A stretch of DNA of 64,000 nt from Thiocapsa imhoffii (GTDB lineage Bacteria > Pseudomonadota > Gammaproteobacteria > Chromatiales > Chromatiaceae): the NCBI RefSeq assembly GCF_016583985.1, contig NZ_NRSD01000021.1, positions 1-64,000 on the forward strand, written 5' to 3'. How positions within the stretch are numbered: the first letter of the stretch is position 1; every line of letters begins with the position of its first letter. Under the pieces are notes generated by a model. The model did no database searches. It had not been told where the DNA came from and saw only the letters and a program-made list of their open reading frames with translations. The position numbers were made by a program, and so were the translations under genes. Below, piece by piece: positions 26,995 through 36,261 of the stretch.

Positions 26995-28041
26995 CTAGTC
27001 GACAGGTCCAAGTTGTTGGAGAATCAAGGAGACCGCCTGCCCGCTCAACGGGATATAACCCAATTTCGTCGCCTCGGCTTGCCCGTCGGTAAGCGCGTAG
27101 CGCAGCACGTCGCGCATCGCCTGCGATTTGGCGTCATCCCCCCCAAGGCGTGTCACCAGCCAGGACAGGGACAGGATCGGATAGGCCCCCGCACCCTCCG
27201 GGTCGCCAAACTGCGAGAGATCGAGCTTCGTCCGGAAGTTCTCGACCGCCGCCTGGAAGGAGTCGCTGTCGGCCGAGACGAACTCGCCCTCGCGATTTTC
27301 CACCAAGGCGATCTGCATGCGGGGCAGATGCGCGTAGGCATATTGAACATACCCGATGGCACCAACTGTCGCCTGAACAAAGGCCGCAACGCCCCCGTTG
27401 CCATGTCCGCGGATCAGACCGCCTCGCTCCAGCAGCAATGCAGGCCATGCAGGGGACTGGCTCTCGCCGACCTGCTTCGCGAACGCCTCGCTGATCGCGC
27501 TCAAGTGCCGAGTCATGACCAAGGAGGTCCCACTCGCGTCCACTCGAGTCACTACCACGATCGGCAGATCCGGAATCTCGACTCCCGGGTTGGCCGCGAG
27601 AATCAGTGGATCGTTCCAACGGACGACCGAGCCGAGAAAGATGCCGACGAGGGCCTCGCGTGAAAGACGGAGCTCGTCGATCCCCGGAAGGTTGTAGGTC
27701 AAAACGACCGCACCCGCCGTCAACGGGAGTTGCAGGACGTTGTCCCCGGCCCTTTCCGCCAGCTCGCCGCTCAAGGGCTGATCTGACCCCGCGAAATCGA
27801 GCCGACCTTCGATGAAGCTGTTGACGCCGGGTCCTGAGCCAATCGGCTGATAGTCGACCTGAATGTTCGGGTGCGCCACGAAATAGTCCCGGAACCAGCG
27901 CTGATAGAGAGGGGCCGGAAAGCTCGCCCCCGCGCCGTGAATCTTGATCGGGTCCGACGCCATGGATGGCTGCCACAAGGATGCGCAGAACAGCGCGCCG
28001 AAGGCGAGCGTCAGAACACGCGGGACAGGAGACAACGGCAT
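26995..28041 (-). CDS. Third phosphate-binding protein (PstS-like)
   Basis: 348 residues with a signal peptide ending near SMA-SDP. Landmarks: IHGAGASFPAPLYQRW, YQPIGSGPGVNSF, LDFAGSDQPLSGE, VTRVDASGTSLVMTRH and GAIGYVQYAYA. The phosphate loop is D-A-S-G-T-S-L-V rather than S-S-G-T-T-Y-V, so affinity or ligand may differ. It is transcribed against the HAD gene, and I find no Pho box in the 90 bp upstream, unlike pstS1. It may be constitutive or controlled differently. Three PstS homologs within 10 kb is high. Confidence 0.9.
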   Translation of the reverse strand: MPLSPVPRVLTLAFGALFCASLWQPSMASDPIKIHGAGASFPAPLYQRWFRDYFVAHPNIQVDYQPIGSGPGVNSFIEGRLDFAGSDQPLSGELAERAGDNVLQLPLTAGAVVLTYNLPGIDELRLSREALVGIFLGSVVRWNDPLILAANPGVEIPDLPIVVVTRVDASGTSLVMTRHLSAISEAFAKQVGESQSPAWPALLLERGGLIRGHGNGGVAAFVQATVGAIGYVQYAYAHLPRMQIALVENREGEFVSADSDSFQAAVENFRTKLDLSQFGDPEGAGAYPILSLSWLVTRLGGDDAKSQAMRDVLRYALTDGQAEATKLGYIPLSGQAVSLILQQLGPVD

Positions 28042-28130
28042 CAGGGATTCCTCGAGTGATCGATCTAGTCGGTATTAGGTCCGGTCATGCCCTTTCCGGG
28101 CGCAGTGTTCGGGAGCACGCACAAAAATCG

Positions 28131-28394
28131 TCAAAACACCTTTTTGCCCTCGCCTCGGTTGGCTTCGAGGATCTGCGCGTAGCGCTCGGGATCCTGCTTG
28201 AGCATCAGGACGTAGTCCTCGACGAGTCCTTGCCACCCGAATCCGCCATGCACCTTGAGCTTGAGGAGGCCAATCATCAGCAGCTTGGATGCGGCGCGAA
28301 TCTCGCGATCCGAGCCGTCCTCATACCAGTCGACGAGCTCCTCGTAGAGCGCTTCGACCTTCTCGAGGGGTGTTTTCCGATCCGAATCTGCCAT
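28131..28394 (-). CDS. Small acidic protein of unknown function
   Basis: 87 residues if started at the internal ATG (28394), where the sequence MADSDRKTPLEKVEALYEEL begins; the longer frame adds a compositionally different arginine-rich stretch. It is predicted to be mainly helical (EKVEALYEELVDWYEDGSD, AASKLLMIGLLKLK), with no signal peptide or cysteine motif. It stands between pstS3 and the CoA-transferase on the same strand. I do not recognise a family. Confidence 0.6.
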   Translation of the reverse strand: MADSDRKTPLEKVEALYEELVDWYEDGSDREIRAASKLLMIGLLKLKVHGGFGWQGLVEDYVLMLKQDPERYAQILEANRGEGKKVF

Positions 28395-28540
28395 GTGATG
28401 CCCCGAGTAGGCGCGTTCGGGAGACCTTGGAAACGCCCGGTCCATCCCTGGGACCGAGCGCTCGACTCGGTGCTCGGCCGCAACGCGCGTGAGGACATAC
28501 GATAGCTGGTGAATGTGTTCAACAGATGACGGGCATCGGA

Positions 28541-30580
28541 TTAGCCCTTCATCGGCTCGATTCCACGGCTAGCCTCGTCACGGCTCTCGTAGATATGCGG
28601 GGACAGACCCCGCGCCGCGAGCGACTCACCGAGTTTCATACGCAGGAAGGCGCTGGTGGTGTAACGCGTGATAGCCCGGTAGAAACGAGCCATCAGTTCC
28701 TCGACCATCGACATGTAGGGGCCGACGAGATCCGGCCGAATCGTAAAGTTGTCGTAATTCACGATGACATCGACCTGGTGCCCCAAAGGCTCGACAACCG
28801 ACTGGACCGCAGCGCGGATCCGCGCGATGTCGCTCGGCTCATTCACCGCGAAAGCCTCGAGGTTGATGAAGAGCAGATTCTGCTCGGGCTCATAGACCAG
28901 ACGATCGACAAGCGGGATCTCCAGCAAGTCCTTCTCGAGCCCCATCGGACGATCGGCGAAGATCCGCGGATCCATGGAGATCAGGGGCTCTGCGATCAGC
29001 GGACGGAAACCCATGTGAGCGAGGATGTCGCGATCCAAATCCACACCCGGAGCGATTTCGACCAGTGTCATGCCTTCCGGACGCATCGCAAAGACACAGC
29101 GCTCGGTAATGTAGAGAACGGGCTGCCCGATCCGGCGGGCCCGCTCACCGCTGAAGGTCACCTGCTCCACCTGCTCAAGGAATTTGCGTCCGCCATCGCC
29201 CTCCCCGATCGAAATCCGCCCGTCGGCGATCTCAAACACGCCTTTGGCCGTGGTAAAGGTCCCCACAAAGACCAGTTTCTTGGCGTTCTGGCTGATGTCG
29301 ATGAAGCCACCGGCCCCGGCCAGCTTGGGACCGAAGCGGCTAACATTGACGTTGCCCCGGGCATCGGTCTGCGCCAGACCGAGGACAGCCAGATCCAACC
29401 CGCCACCGTCGTAAAAGTCGAACTGGGCCGGCTGGTCGACTAGCGCCGCGATATTGGTCCCGGCACCGAAGTTCAGACCGCCGGCCGGTAGGCCGCCGAT
29501 CAGACCCGGTTCGGCCGTGAGGGTGACATAGTCGAGAATGCCCTCCTCGTTCGCGATATTGGCGACCCCCTCGGGCATCCCGATCCCGAGATTCACCACG
29601 GCATTCGGCCGCAGCTCGAAGGCGGCACGCCGTGCGATCGCCTTGCGGGCATTCAGCGGCAAGGCGGCGATCGACTGCATGGGCACGCGGATCTCGGCGC
29701 TGAAGGCCGGACTGTAGGGCTCGGCAAAGGTCTGCCAATGATGCTCTGGCGGTGCGACCACGACACAATCCACCAGGATCCCCGGGATCCGCACTTGGCG
29801 CGGGTTGAGGGTGTGCCGATCTGCGATTCGCTCAACCTGTACGATCACCATGCCACCCGAGTTGTGCGCCGCCGTCGCCAAGGCGAGCGACTCCAGAACC
29901 AGGGCCTCCTTCTCGATGGTCACGTTGCCGTCGGGGTCGGCGGTCGTCCCGCGGACGATCGCCACATCGATCGGGAACGCCTTGTAAAAGAGATACTCTT
30001 CGCCATCGATCTCCAGAACGCGGACCAACTCCTCGGTGGTTCGCTCGTTCAAGCGACCGCCGCCGTTGCGCGGATCGACGAAGGTCTCCAGACCGACCCG
30101 CGTGAGGGTACCCGGCTTGCCGGCCCCGATATCACGGAACAGATGGGCGAGGACCCCCTGGGGCAAGTTATAGCCCTCAATCGTCCCGGAGTTAACCAGG
30201 CTCTGGAGCTTCGGCACGAGACCCCAATGGCCGCCGATGACTCGACGCAGCAAACCCGTGTGCCCGAGGCGATTCAAACCCCGCTCCTTGCCGTCGCCCT
30301 GGCCAGCCGCGTATACCAGGGTCAGGTCACGCGGCGCACCGGTGTCGAGGAAGCGCTGTTCCAGGGCTAGCGCCACCGCCTCGGCGAAACCGATCCCGAC
30401 GAATCCACCAGTCGCGACCGTATCGCCGTTGCGGATCAGTCGAACGGCATCCGCCGCGGTGACGAGCTTGCCGCGTTCGGCTTGGCCACCGGAGGGACGC
30501 ACGGTCATCGGGTGCGCCTTGGGCGCCAGGTTGACGGTGGCGTCGGATTCGAAACGGCCGGGGCCGGATATGGTGCTCAT
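28541..30580 (-). CDS. Acyl-CoA:carboxylate CoA-transferase (class I) with C-terminal extension
   Basis: 679 residues from the ATG at 30580; the longer frame (30628) adds 16 unlikely residues. The N-terminal half ([36 protein letters not shown]) is the alpha subunit of the 3-oxoacid/propionate CoA-transferase family. The C-terminal half carries the catalytic Glu in [15 protein letters not shown] and [30 protein letters not shown], as in YdiF and Pct. Single-chain relatives are about 520-530 residues; this one continues about 130 more (from [15 protein letters not shown]) with no recognised domain. It may feed or drain acetyl-CoA, propionyl-CoA or acetoacetyl-CoA beside the acetate and PHA-like genes upstream. 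Confidence 0.88.
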   Translation of the reverse strand: MSTISGPGRFESDATVNLAPKAHPMTVRPSGGQAERGKLVTAADAVRLIRNGDTVATGGFVGIGFAEAVALALEQRFLDTGAPRDLTLVYAAGQGDGKERGLNRLGHTGLLRRVIGGHWGLVPKLQSLVNSGTIEGYNLPQGVLAHLFRDIGAGKPGTLTRVGLETFVDPRNGGGRLNERTTEELVRVLEIDGEEYLFYKAFPIDVAIVRGTTADPDGNVTIEKEALVLESLALATAAHNSGGMVIVQVERIADRHTLNPRQVRIPGILVDCVVVAPPEHHWQTFAEPYSPAFSAEIRVPMQSIAALPLNARKAIARRAAFELRPNAVVNLGIGMPEGVANIANEEGILDYVTLTAEPGLIGGLPAGGLNFGAGTNIAALVDQPAQFDFYDGGGLDLAVLGLAQTDARGNVNVSRFGPKLAGAGGFIDISQNAKKLVFVGTFTTAKGVFEIADGRISIGEGDGGRKFLEQVEQVTFSGERARRIGQPVLYITERCVFAMRPEGMTLVEIAPGVDLDRDILAHMGFRPLIAEPLISMDPRIFADRPMGLEKDLLEIPLVDRLVYEPEQNLLFINLEAFAVNEPSDIARIRAAVQSVVEPLGHQVDVIVNYDNFTIRPDLVGPYMSMVEELMARFYRAITRYTTSAFLRMKLGESLAARGLSPHIYESRDEASRGIEPMKG

Positions 30581-30647
30581 GGATGGATCTCGACTGCTAT
30601 TGGAAGTCGGATGCGCCGCGCATCGCATCGCGTGCCGATCTGGGCGA

Positions 30648-31598
30648 TCATGCGCGCAAGAAGGCGCCGATCATGACGTAGGCCTCGGCACAGGTCTCCG
30701 GGACCATGCCCTCGAGGTTCAGGAACCCATGGATCATCCCCGGCATGACCCGCTTCTCTGCTCTGATCCCGTTACGCCCCAAGCGGTCGGCGTAGGCAAT
30801 CCCCTCGTCGCGTAGCGGATCGAATTCACCGGTGATCACCAGAGTCGCGGGATAGTCCAGGGTCAGGTCCATATAGAACGGCGAGATGGCGCGACGGTCC
30901 TCGGCATTCTGGAGATAGGCATCGAACATCCAGAGGATCCGCTCGCGCTCGAGAAGGTAACCGTCCCCGTTCTCGATGACCGAGGGCTGCGACAGGGTGT
31001 AATCCAGACTCGGGTACAGAAGCACCTGACGCTCGATCGTCATGCCCCCATCGAACTGCGCCAAGTGGGACACGGTTGCGCAGAGCGCGCCCCCACCGCT
31101 GTCGCCCATCAGCGCCAATCGCGGTTCATGGGGCATATCCAGATTCTCGAGCAGCGGAAAGACCCGTTTGGCACAGGCCATGGTGTCCTTCAGCGCGGCC
31201 GGATAGGGGCATTCGGGTGCCAGCCGGTATTCGATCGAGACCACCACACGCTTTGCCGCAAGCGCCAACCGTCGGGCGATTGGATCGTAGAGAGAGACGC
31301 CTCCGGCAATATGGCCGCCGCCATGGACAAAGAGGGCCACGGGGAGCGGGCGATCCGGTTGTGGGTGATAGACGCGAACCGGAACCCGATAGTCCGGCCC
31401 TGGAATCAGGTCATCGCGCACCCAAGGAATCTCGGGAGACTCGGTCACGAACCGCCGGGTGAGCAGATCCCATCCCTCGCGGGTATTGGTGGCCGTGCGC
31501 CGATAGCCGTGCTCGCGAGCCTTGTGCTTGGCCTCACGTTGAGCAAAGAGCCAATCCCGCAGGGGCTGTGGGATCCGCAGGTCACGCTCGTTCGTCAT
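30648..31598 (-). CDS. Alpha/beta hydrolase, acetyl-esterase/HSL family
   Basis: 316 residues with GAGGAG upstream of the [14 protein letters not shown] is the oxyanion HGGG motif and [12 protein letters not shown] the nucleophile GDSGGG, the two signatures of the hormone-sensitive lipase family (GDXG). [13 protein letters not shown] carries the acid and MIHGF the catalytic His. No signal peptide, so cytoplasmic. Probable action on short-chain acyl esters, perhaps hydroxyalkanoate oligomers given the neighbours (inference). Confidence 0.9.
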   Translation of the reverse strand: MTNERDLRIPQPLRDWLFAQREAKHKAREHGYRRTATNTREGWDLLTRRFVTESPEIPWVRDDLIPGPDYRVPVRVYHPQPDRPLPVALFVHGGGHIAGGVSLYDPIARRLALAAKRVVVSIEYRLAPECPYPAALKDTMACAKRVFPLLENLDMPHEPRLALMGDSGGGALCATVSHLAQFDGGMTIERQVLLYPSLDYTLSQPSVIENGDGYLLERERILWMFDAYLQNAEDRRAISPFYMDLTLDYPATLVITGEFDPLRDEGIAYADRLGRNGIRAEKRVMPGMIHGFLNLEGMVPETCAEAYVMIGAFLRA

Positions 31599-31705
31599 TC
31601 ACGCTCCTCGCTCGATCGCGATTTAGCCTCGCCGGCATGTCGGCTCGGCTGCGATTGTGGGGGCCGGTCAATCCGCTATCGACCGGCCTGCCCTGCTCCG
31701 CGGTG

Positions 31706-34150
31706 TCAGGCGATCTTACGCAGGGGCTCGGTTTCGCCCAACCCGGGCGACGGCTCGAGATCCAGCACCCGTGCCAAACGATCGAGCATCCCAAGCGTCT
31801 CCGGACTCATCTCGTCGCGAGCGCCAGCGATCTCCTCGCAGAGGGCCATCGCGCGGCGCCGATCCTCGATCGAAACGATCAGCTTCGGCAAGGCGGCCAG
31901 TGCCGCCTCGGGCTCGTAGCCGACGATCAGGCTCTCCTTGTGGATCATGCGCGTGCGATGTTTCGGCTTCATGCTCGCGAAAGGCTCGGTCGCCATCAGC
32001 ATGCGGTTGGAGCGCTCCAAACGAGAACGCCGCACCTCTTTGCGCGACTGAGCCAGGAAGATCAGCATCCGGATCACGCCGTCCGCGAAGTCGCCGAGCT
32101 CGATCCGATCGAGCGCATCCTGGACCGAGGTCAGAGTCCGCAGATCCTCGCGCGGCGCCTCGCTGACGGTGCGGCTGAGCTGCTCGCCCATGGCCTGCAC
32201 GGCCGGCGCACCCCAGAGCAGGTGGAAGTTCCACTCGATCATGGCGTTCTGCATGTCGCGCGCGTTATCCAACCACTGGGTGACCAAGCCAGCGCCGGCC
32301 CGCTCCATGATCCGAAAGGGGTTGTCGTCCGCCGCCGGGCGGCGTTGCTGACGGACCTCCTCCGCCAAGCCTTTGAGAGGCTGCATCAGCGGGTTGCGAT
32401 CGCTTTCGAGCCAGCGTTGCATCCGCATCGGGCTGGTATCGGCAAGCAGTTTGGCAGTGGTCTCGTTGCTCATCGCCTGGACGAAGGGACGCAGGGTCAG
32501 GTCATACAGCTCGGTGCCGATCTCGGAGAATCGTGCGACCGCCGCGAAGGAGCGATTGGAATCGTCCCCGCCGGTCTGCTCCATCATCTGCGCGATGCTG
32601 CGCTCGGCGAAGGAGACCTTGAAGGACTTCTCCACCCCTTCGCCCTGCACCTCGGCGATGTCCAACTCGTAGAGTCCGGGCGCCAGGGCCTCGATCGCCT
32701 TGAGTGTGGAGATGATCTGGTCGTGCTCCTTTTTGGCGACCGACGAGGACACAAAGATCCCCAGGTGGCCGACGTTCTCGTGCAGCGTGTAGAGGATGCG
32801 CTGTCCGCGGGCGCGGATCTCCTCGACATCCTTGTAGTGATCCGCGATCCAACCGAGCGCCTGTTGGGGCGGCGTGATGTTGTCCCCGTGCGAGGCGAAG
32901 ATGATGATGGGGGAGTTGATGTTGCGCAGATCCACATGGGTGCGCTCGTTGAGATTCGCACAGCCGCGTCCGAGACGATTGCCGACGAAGAGATTCTCGA
33001 CGATCCAGCTAATCTCCTTCGGGGTCATGTAGTAAAAACTGCCCCACCAGCGCTCAAAGCCGACGAAGCGCGGAACCTCGGTGTCGACCTGATCCCAGAG
33101 GCTGTAATACTTCGACCACCAGGTATTGCTCGGGCTCAGGCGCTCGAAGTTGGAGACCAGGCTGGCCCCGTCGAACTGGCCGTTGCCCAGATCCGACAGG
33201 AGCTTCACGGTCGTGGCGCCGCCCACCAGGCCGCCCAGATACCGCATCGGGTTCTTGCCCTTTTGTCCCGCCCAATAGGAGAGCGGTGCACCGTTTGCGA
33301 CGACCGGACCCGTAATGTCCGGGTTGGTCGCGGCCAGCAGCATGGCCGCCCAGCCGCCCTGACAGTTGCCGATCACAACAGGTTTGGGCGAATCGGGATG
33401 GCGCCGACGCACCTCGCGGACGAAGTCGGCCTCGGCCGCGGTGACGTCAGCGAGGGTCTGGCCGGGCACGGGCAGACGCGTAAAGGTCACGAAATAGGTC
33501 GGATGGCCCTGATGGATGGCGGCGCCCACTTCGCTTTCGTTCTTGAACCCCCCGATCCCCGAGCCGTGGCCCGCACGCGGATCAATGATGATGTAGGGCC
33601 GGCCGTCTTCGCGCACCGTGACGCCGGCCGGCGGGACGATCCGCACCAGCGAATAGTTGACCGGACGCGCCAGCGTGGTGCCGTCGACGACCATCTCGTG
33701 ATCCCAGCTCAGCACCGTCTTGTCGCTGCCCTCTTCGTGCTCGACGAAGAGGTTGCCCCGCTGTCGCAACGCATCGGTGTAGAGCACGGAACGCTGCGAC
33801 GCATCCAGTGTGTAGTCCAGCCAGTGCTTGCCCAGCATGGGCGTCATGAAGGCACCGCTGACCTTGGTCCAGGCGTCGATGTTCTTGCGCATGCTGGCCA
33901 GTACACTCTCGGAGGCCTGCCAACTGTGCGCCTGTAGGATGCGCTCCAGATCCTTCGCATAATCGGCGTACTCGTCGACCTTGAGGTCGGGCAGACCTAC
34001 GTCGGCGGGCTTGGCCTCGGCGTTGTTCTTCGTAGGTTGAGACATCGGCAGGACTCGGGCCCAGGCATCGAAGACGCCCTTCGGGTCGAGGGGTTGAGCG
34101 AGCAGCTTGAAAGGATCCGAATACTTGGCGAAATCGGCGACATCGAACAT
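31706..34150 (-). CDS. DUF3141 protein, PHA-synthase-like alpha/beta hydrolase
   Basis: 814 residues from the ATG at 34150. Residues about 165-460 form an alpha/beta-hydrolase domain: YIIIDPRAGHGSGIGGF, then VVIGNCQGGWAAML with the nucleophile Cys263 in G-x-C-x-GG, the lipase-box form of polyhydroxyalkanoate synthases. IIIFASHGDNITPPQQALGW is the Asp region and HENVGHLGIF the His region. The N-terminal 150 residues are helical and the C-terminal 350 are also mostly helical. The domain is known only as DUF3141. Clustering with CoA-transferase, FabI and MaoC-Pta suggests acyl-CoA or hydroxyacyl polymer metabolism. Confidence 0.85.
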   Translation of the reverse strand: MFDVADFAKYSDPFKLLAQPLDPKGVFDAWARVLPMSQPTKNNAEAKPADVGLPDLKVDEYADYAKDLERILQAHSWQASESVLASMRKNIDAWTKVSGAFMTPMLGKHWLDYTLDASQRSVLYTDALRQRGNLFVEHEEGSDKTVLSWDHEMVVDGTTLARPVNYSLVRIVPPAGVTVREDGRPYIIIDPRAGHGSGIGGFKNESEVGAAIHQGHPTYFVTFTRLPVPGQTLADVTAAEADFVREVRRRHPDSPKPVVIGNCQGGWAAMLLAATNPDITGPVVANGAPLSYWAGQKGKNPMRYLGGLVGGATTVKLLSDLGNGQFDGASLVSNFERLSPSNTWWSKYYSLWDQVDTEVPRFVGFERWWGSFYYMTPKEISWIVENLFVGNRLGRGCANLNERTHVDLRNINSPIIIFASHGDNITPPQQALGWIADHYKDVEEIRARGQRILYTLHENVGHLGIFVSSSVAKKEHDQIISTLKAIEALAPGLYELDIAEVQGEGVEKSFKVSFAERSIAQMMEQTGGDDSNRSFAAVARFSEIGTELYDLTLRPFVQAMSNETTAKLLADTSPMRMQRWLESDRNPLMQPLKGLAEEVRQQRRPAADDNPFRIMERAGAGLVTQWLDNARDMQNAMIEWNFHLLWGAPAVQAMGEQLSRTVSEAPREDLRTLTSVQDALDRIELGDFADGVIRMLIFLAQSRKEVRRSRLERSNRMLMATEPFASMKPKHRTRMIHKESLIVGYEPEAALAALPKLIVSIEDRRRAMALCEEIAGARDEMSPETLGMLDRLARVLDLEPSPGLGETEPLRKIA

Positions 34151-34233
34151 GGCATTGCTCCGCTGAATTAGTGCGTTTCTCGGTATGGATCCGGTGACGA
34201 CCTCAACCCCCGACCGAAGCCTCCTTCTCGATC

Positions 34234-35013
34234 TCATCCCTTGATGTGGTAGCCGCCGTCCACGTAGATGGTCTGGCCCGTCAGCATCACGCCCGTGCGG
34301 GTTGCCAGCATGGCCGTGACCGCGCCCACGTCGACGATGGTCGCGAGACGACCGAGCGGCGACTTGGTGCGAGCCTCGTCCATGAGGGCGTCGAAGTCCT
34401 TGAGGCCGGATGCCGCGCGGGTCGCCAGGGGTCCGGGCGAGACGGCGAAGGCGCGGATGTTCTTTGCGCCCAGCTCGTCGGCGGTGTAGCGTACCGCCGC
34501 CTCGAGCGCCGCCTTGATCGGGCCCATCAGGTTATAGGTCTTCACGACCCGCTCGGAGCCGTAGAAGGTCATGGCGAAGAGGGAGCCGCCGTCGGTCATG
34601 AGGGGCTCGGCGAGCCTGGACATCCGCAGGAAGGAGTGGGCCGAGACATCGACGGCCACGCCGAAGCCGTGCGCGGAGCTGTCGACCAGCCGACCCTGCA
34701 GATCCTCACGCGGTGCAAAGGCGATGGAATGGACGGCGAAGTCGAGCCGACCCCAACGCTCCCGAATCGTCTCGAAGACGCCTTCGAGCTGGCCGTCCTG
34801 GGTCACGTCGCACGGCAGAAAGAGGCCGGCCTCGACCGCTTGGGCGCAGGGCTCGACGAAGGGCTTCGCCTTCTCGTTGAGATAGGTCACGGCCAGATCG
34901 GCACCCAGGGTTTTGAAGGCGCGGGCACAGCCGTAGGCGATGGAATGCTCGTTGGCGATCCCGAGGATCAGGCCCTTCTTGCCGGCAAGTGAGAAATAGT
35001 CTTGATCGATCAT
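34234..35013 (-). CDS. fabI: Enoyl-[acyl-carrier-protein] reductase (NADH), FabI type
   Basis: 259 residues. GKKGLILGIANEHSIAYG is the FabI nucleotide-binding start (GxxxxxSxA form). SIAFAPREDLQGR follows. The active site is Y160-x6-K167 in YNLMGPIKAALEAA, with Y151 in TFYGSERVV. RAFAVSPGPLATRAASG and TGQTIYVDGGYHIKG close the fold. It reduces the trans-2-enoyl thioester in fatty-acid elongation. Its place beside a MaoC-Pta fusion and DUF3141, not with other fab genes, suggests a specialised paralog. Confidence 0.9.
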   Translation of the reverse strand: MIDQDYFSLAGKKGLILGIANEHSIAYGCARAFKTLGADLAVTYLNEKAKPFVEPCAQAVEAGLFLPCDVTQDGQLEGVFETIRERWGRLDFAVHSIAFAPREDLQGRLVDSSAHGFGVAVDVSAHSFLRMSRLAEPLMTDGGSLFAMTFYGSERVVKTYNLMGPIKAALEAAVRYTADELGAKNIRAFAVSPGPLATRAASGLKDFDALMDEARTKSPLGRLATIVDVGAVTAMLATRTGVMLTGQTIYVDGGYHIKG

Positions 35014-35052
35014 GTGCGATTCCGGTGAGATGATTCAGCAAGAAACGATTGA

Positions 35053-36243
35053 TTAGGCCGCAGCGCGCACGACCCGCAAGGTATGTATCGCGATCATCCG
35101 CTCCTCGTCGGTCGGGATGACCCAGACCGAGGGCTGATGACCCTCGCGACTGATGCACAGCGCCCCGGCGGCATTCGCCTCGGGGTCGATGGCGATGCCG
35201 AGCCAGGCGGCATCCCGACAGACGCGGGCACGGATTGCGGCGTCGTTCTCCCCGACGCCGGCCGTGAAGACGAGTGCATCCAGTCCACCGATCGCGGCGC
35301 AGAGCGCGCCCAGGGTCTGTCCGATGCGGTAAACGAAATAGTCGATCGCCTCGGCCGCCTTGGGATCGTCGCTGCGATGCAGGTCGCGCAGATCGTTGCT
35401 GACGCCCGAGAGACCGAGCAGACCCGATTCCTTGTAGAGCAGCCGCTCCAGATCCTCGACGCCCATGCGCTCCTCGCGTATCAGGAAGAGGAGCACGCCA
35501 GGGTCCAACACCCCGCACCTTGTCCCCATCGGGATACCGTCGAGCGCCGAGAAGCTCATGGTCGTCTCCACACTGCGCCCGTCCTTGATGGCGGTCATGC
35601 TGCATCCACTGCCGAGATGCGCGACGACGACCCGACCGGAGGCCAGGTCGGGGACCAGCTCCCGGAGCCGCTCGACGATGTACTCGTAGGAGAGACCGTG
35701 GAAGCCGTAGCGCTTGATCCCGCGATCGAGGAGCGCGCGCGGCAGGGCAAACTGCTCGGTCACCGCCGGACGACCCCGATGAAAGCCGGTGTCGAAGCAG
35801 GCGACCTGCGGCAGATCGGGATGATCCGCCGCGACCGCCCGGATGGCGGCGAGGTTGTTGGGCTGATGCAGGGGGACCAGCGGGATCAGGCCGGTCAGGA
35901 CATCGATCACGGCCTCGTCGATCAAAACCGGCTGAGCGTAGGCCTCGCCACCGTGGGCAACGCGGTGCCCGACAGCCAGGATCCGAGCGCCTTCCGCGAC
36001 CGACGCGAGCCAGCTCCAGATCTGCTTGAAGGCACGCGCATGGCCCTGTGCGCCCTCGACCGGCTCCCAGTAGCTTTCGCTCAATAAGGCCCCATCCGCG
36101 GATTTGACGACGAAATGCGGACGAGTGCCGATCCCTTCGACCTGCCCCTTCATGGTCTGTTGGAGGAGGTCGCCGTCGATCGCGTAGACCGCAAACTTGA
36201 TGCTCGAGGAACCGGCATTCAGTGTCAGGATCAAGTCGCTCAT
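35053..36243 (-). CDS. ackA: Acetate kinase
   Basis: 396 residues, the normal length. LTLNAGSSSIKFAVY (phosphate 1 motif), VGHRVAHGGEAY, CFDTGFHRGRP, RYGFHGLSYEYI, VVAHLGSGCSMTAIKDGRSVETTM and FTAGVGENDAAIRARVC are the ASKHA-fold signatures. It interconverts acetate plus ATP with acetyl phosphate plus ADP. The gene follows the MaoC-Pta fusion by 18 bp on the same strand, so the pair forms an acyl-CoA to acyl phosphate to carboxylate route with ATP gain. Confidence 0.95.
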   Translation of the reverse strand: MSDLILTLNAGSSSIKFAVYAIDGDLLQQTMKGQVEGIGTRPHFVVKSADGALLSESYWEPVEGAQGHARAFKQIWSWLASVAEGARILAVGHRVAHGGEAYAQPVLIDEAVIDVLTGLIPLVPLHQPNNLAAIRAVAADHPDLPQVACFDTGFHRGRPAVTEQFALPRALLDRGIKRYGFHGLSYEYIVERLRELVPDLASGRVVVAHLGSGCSMTAIKDGRSVETTMSFSALDGIPMGTRCGVLDPGVLLFLIREERMGVEDLERLLYKESGLLGLSGVSNDLRDLHRSDDPKAAEAIDYFVYRIGQTLGALCAAIGGLDALVFTAGVGENDAAIRARVCRDAAWLGIAIDPEANAAGALCISREGHQPSVWVIPTDEERMIAIHTLRVVRAAA

Positions 36244-36261
36244 GGCTATCTCCCGAGCCTT

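Noticed and set aside
28042..28130. Pho box for pstS3
   Set aside because: No paired GTCA half-sites on the minus strand in the upstream 90 bp.
31568..33937. 789-codon plus-strand open frame
   Set aside because: It lies opposite the DUF3141 gene, whose protein is clearly conserved; the plus frame has shadow composition and no family motif.
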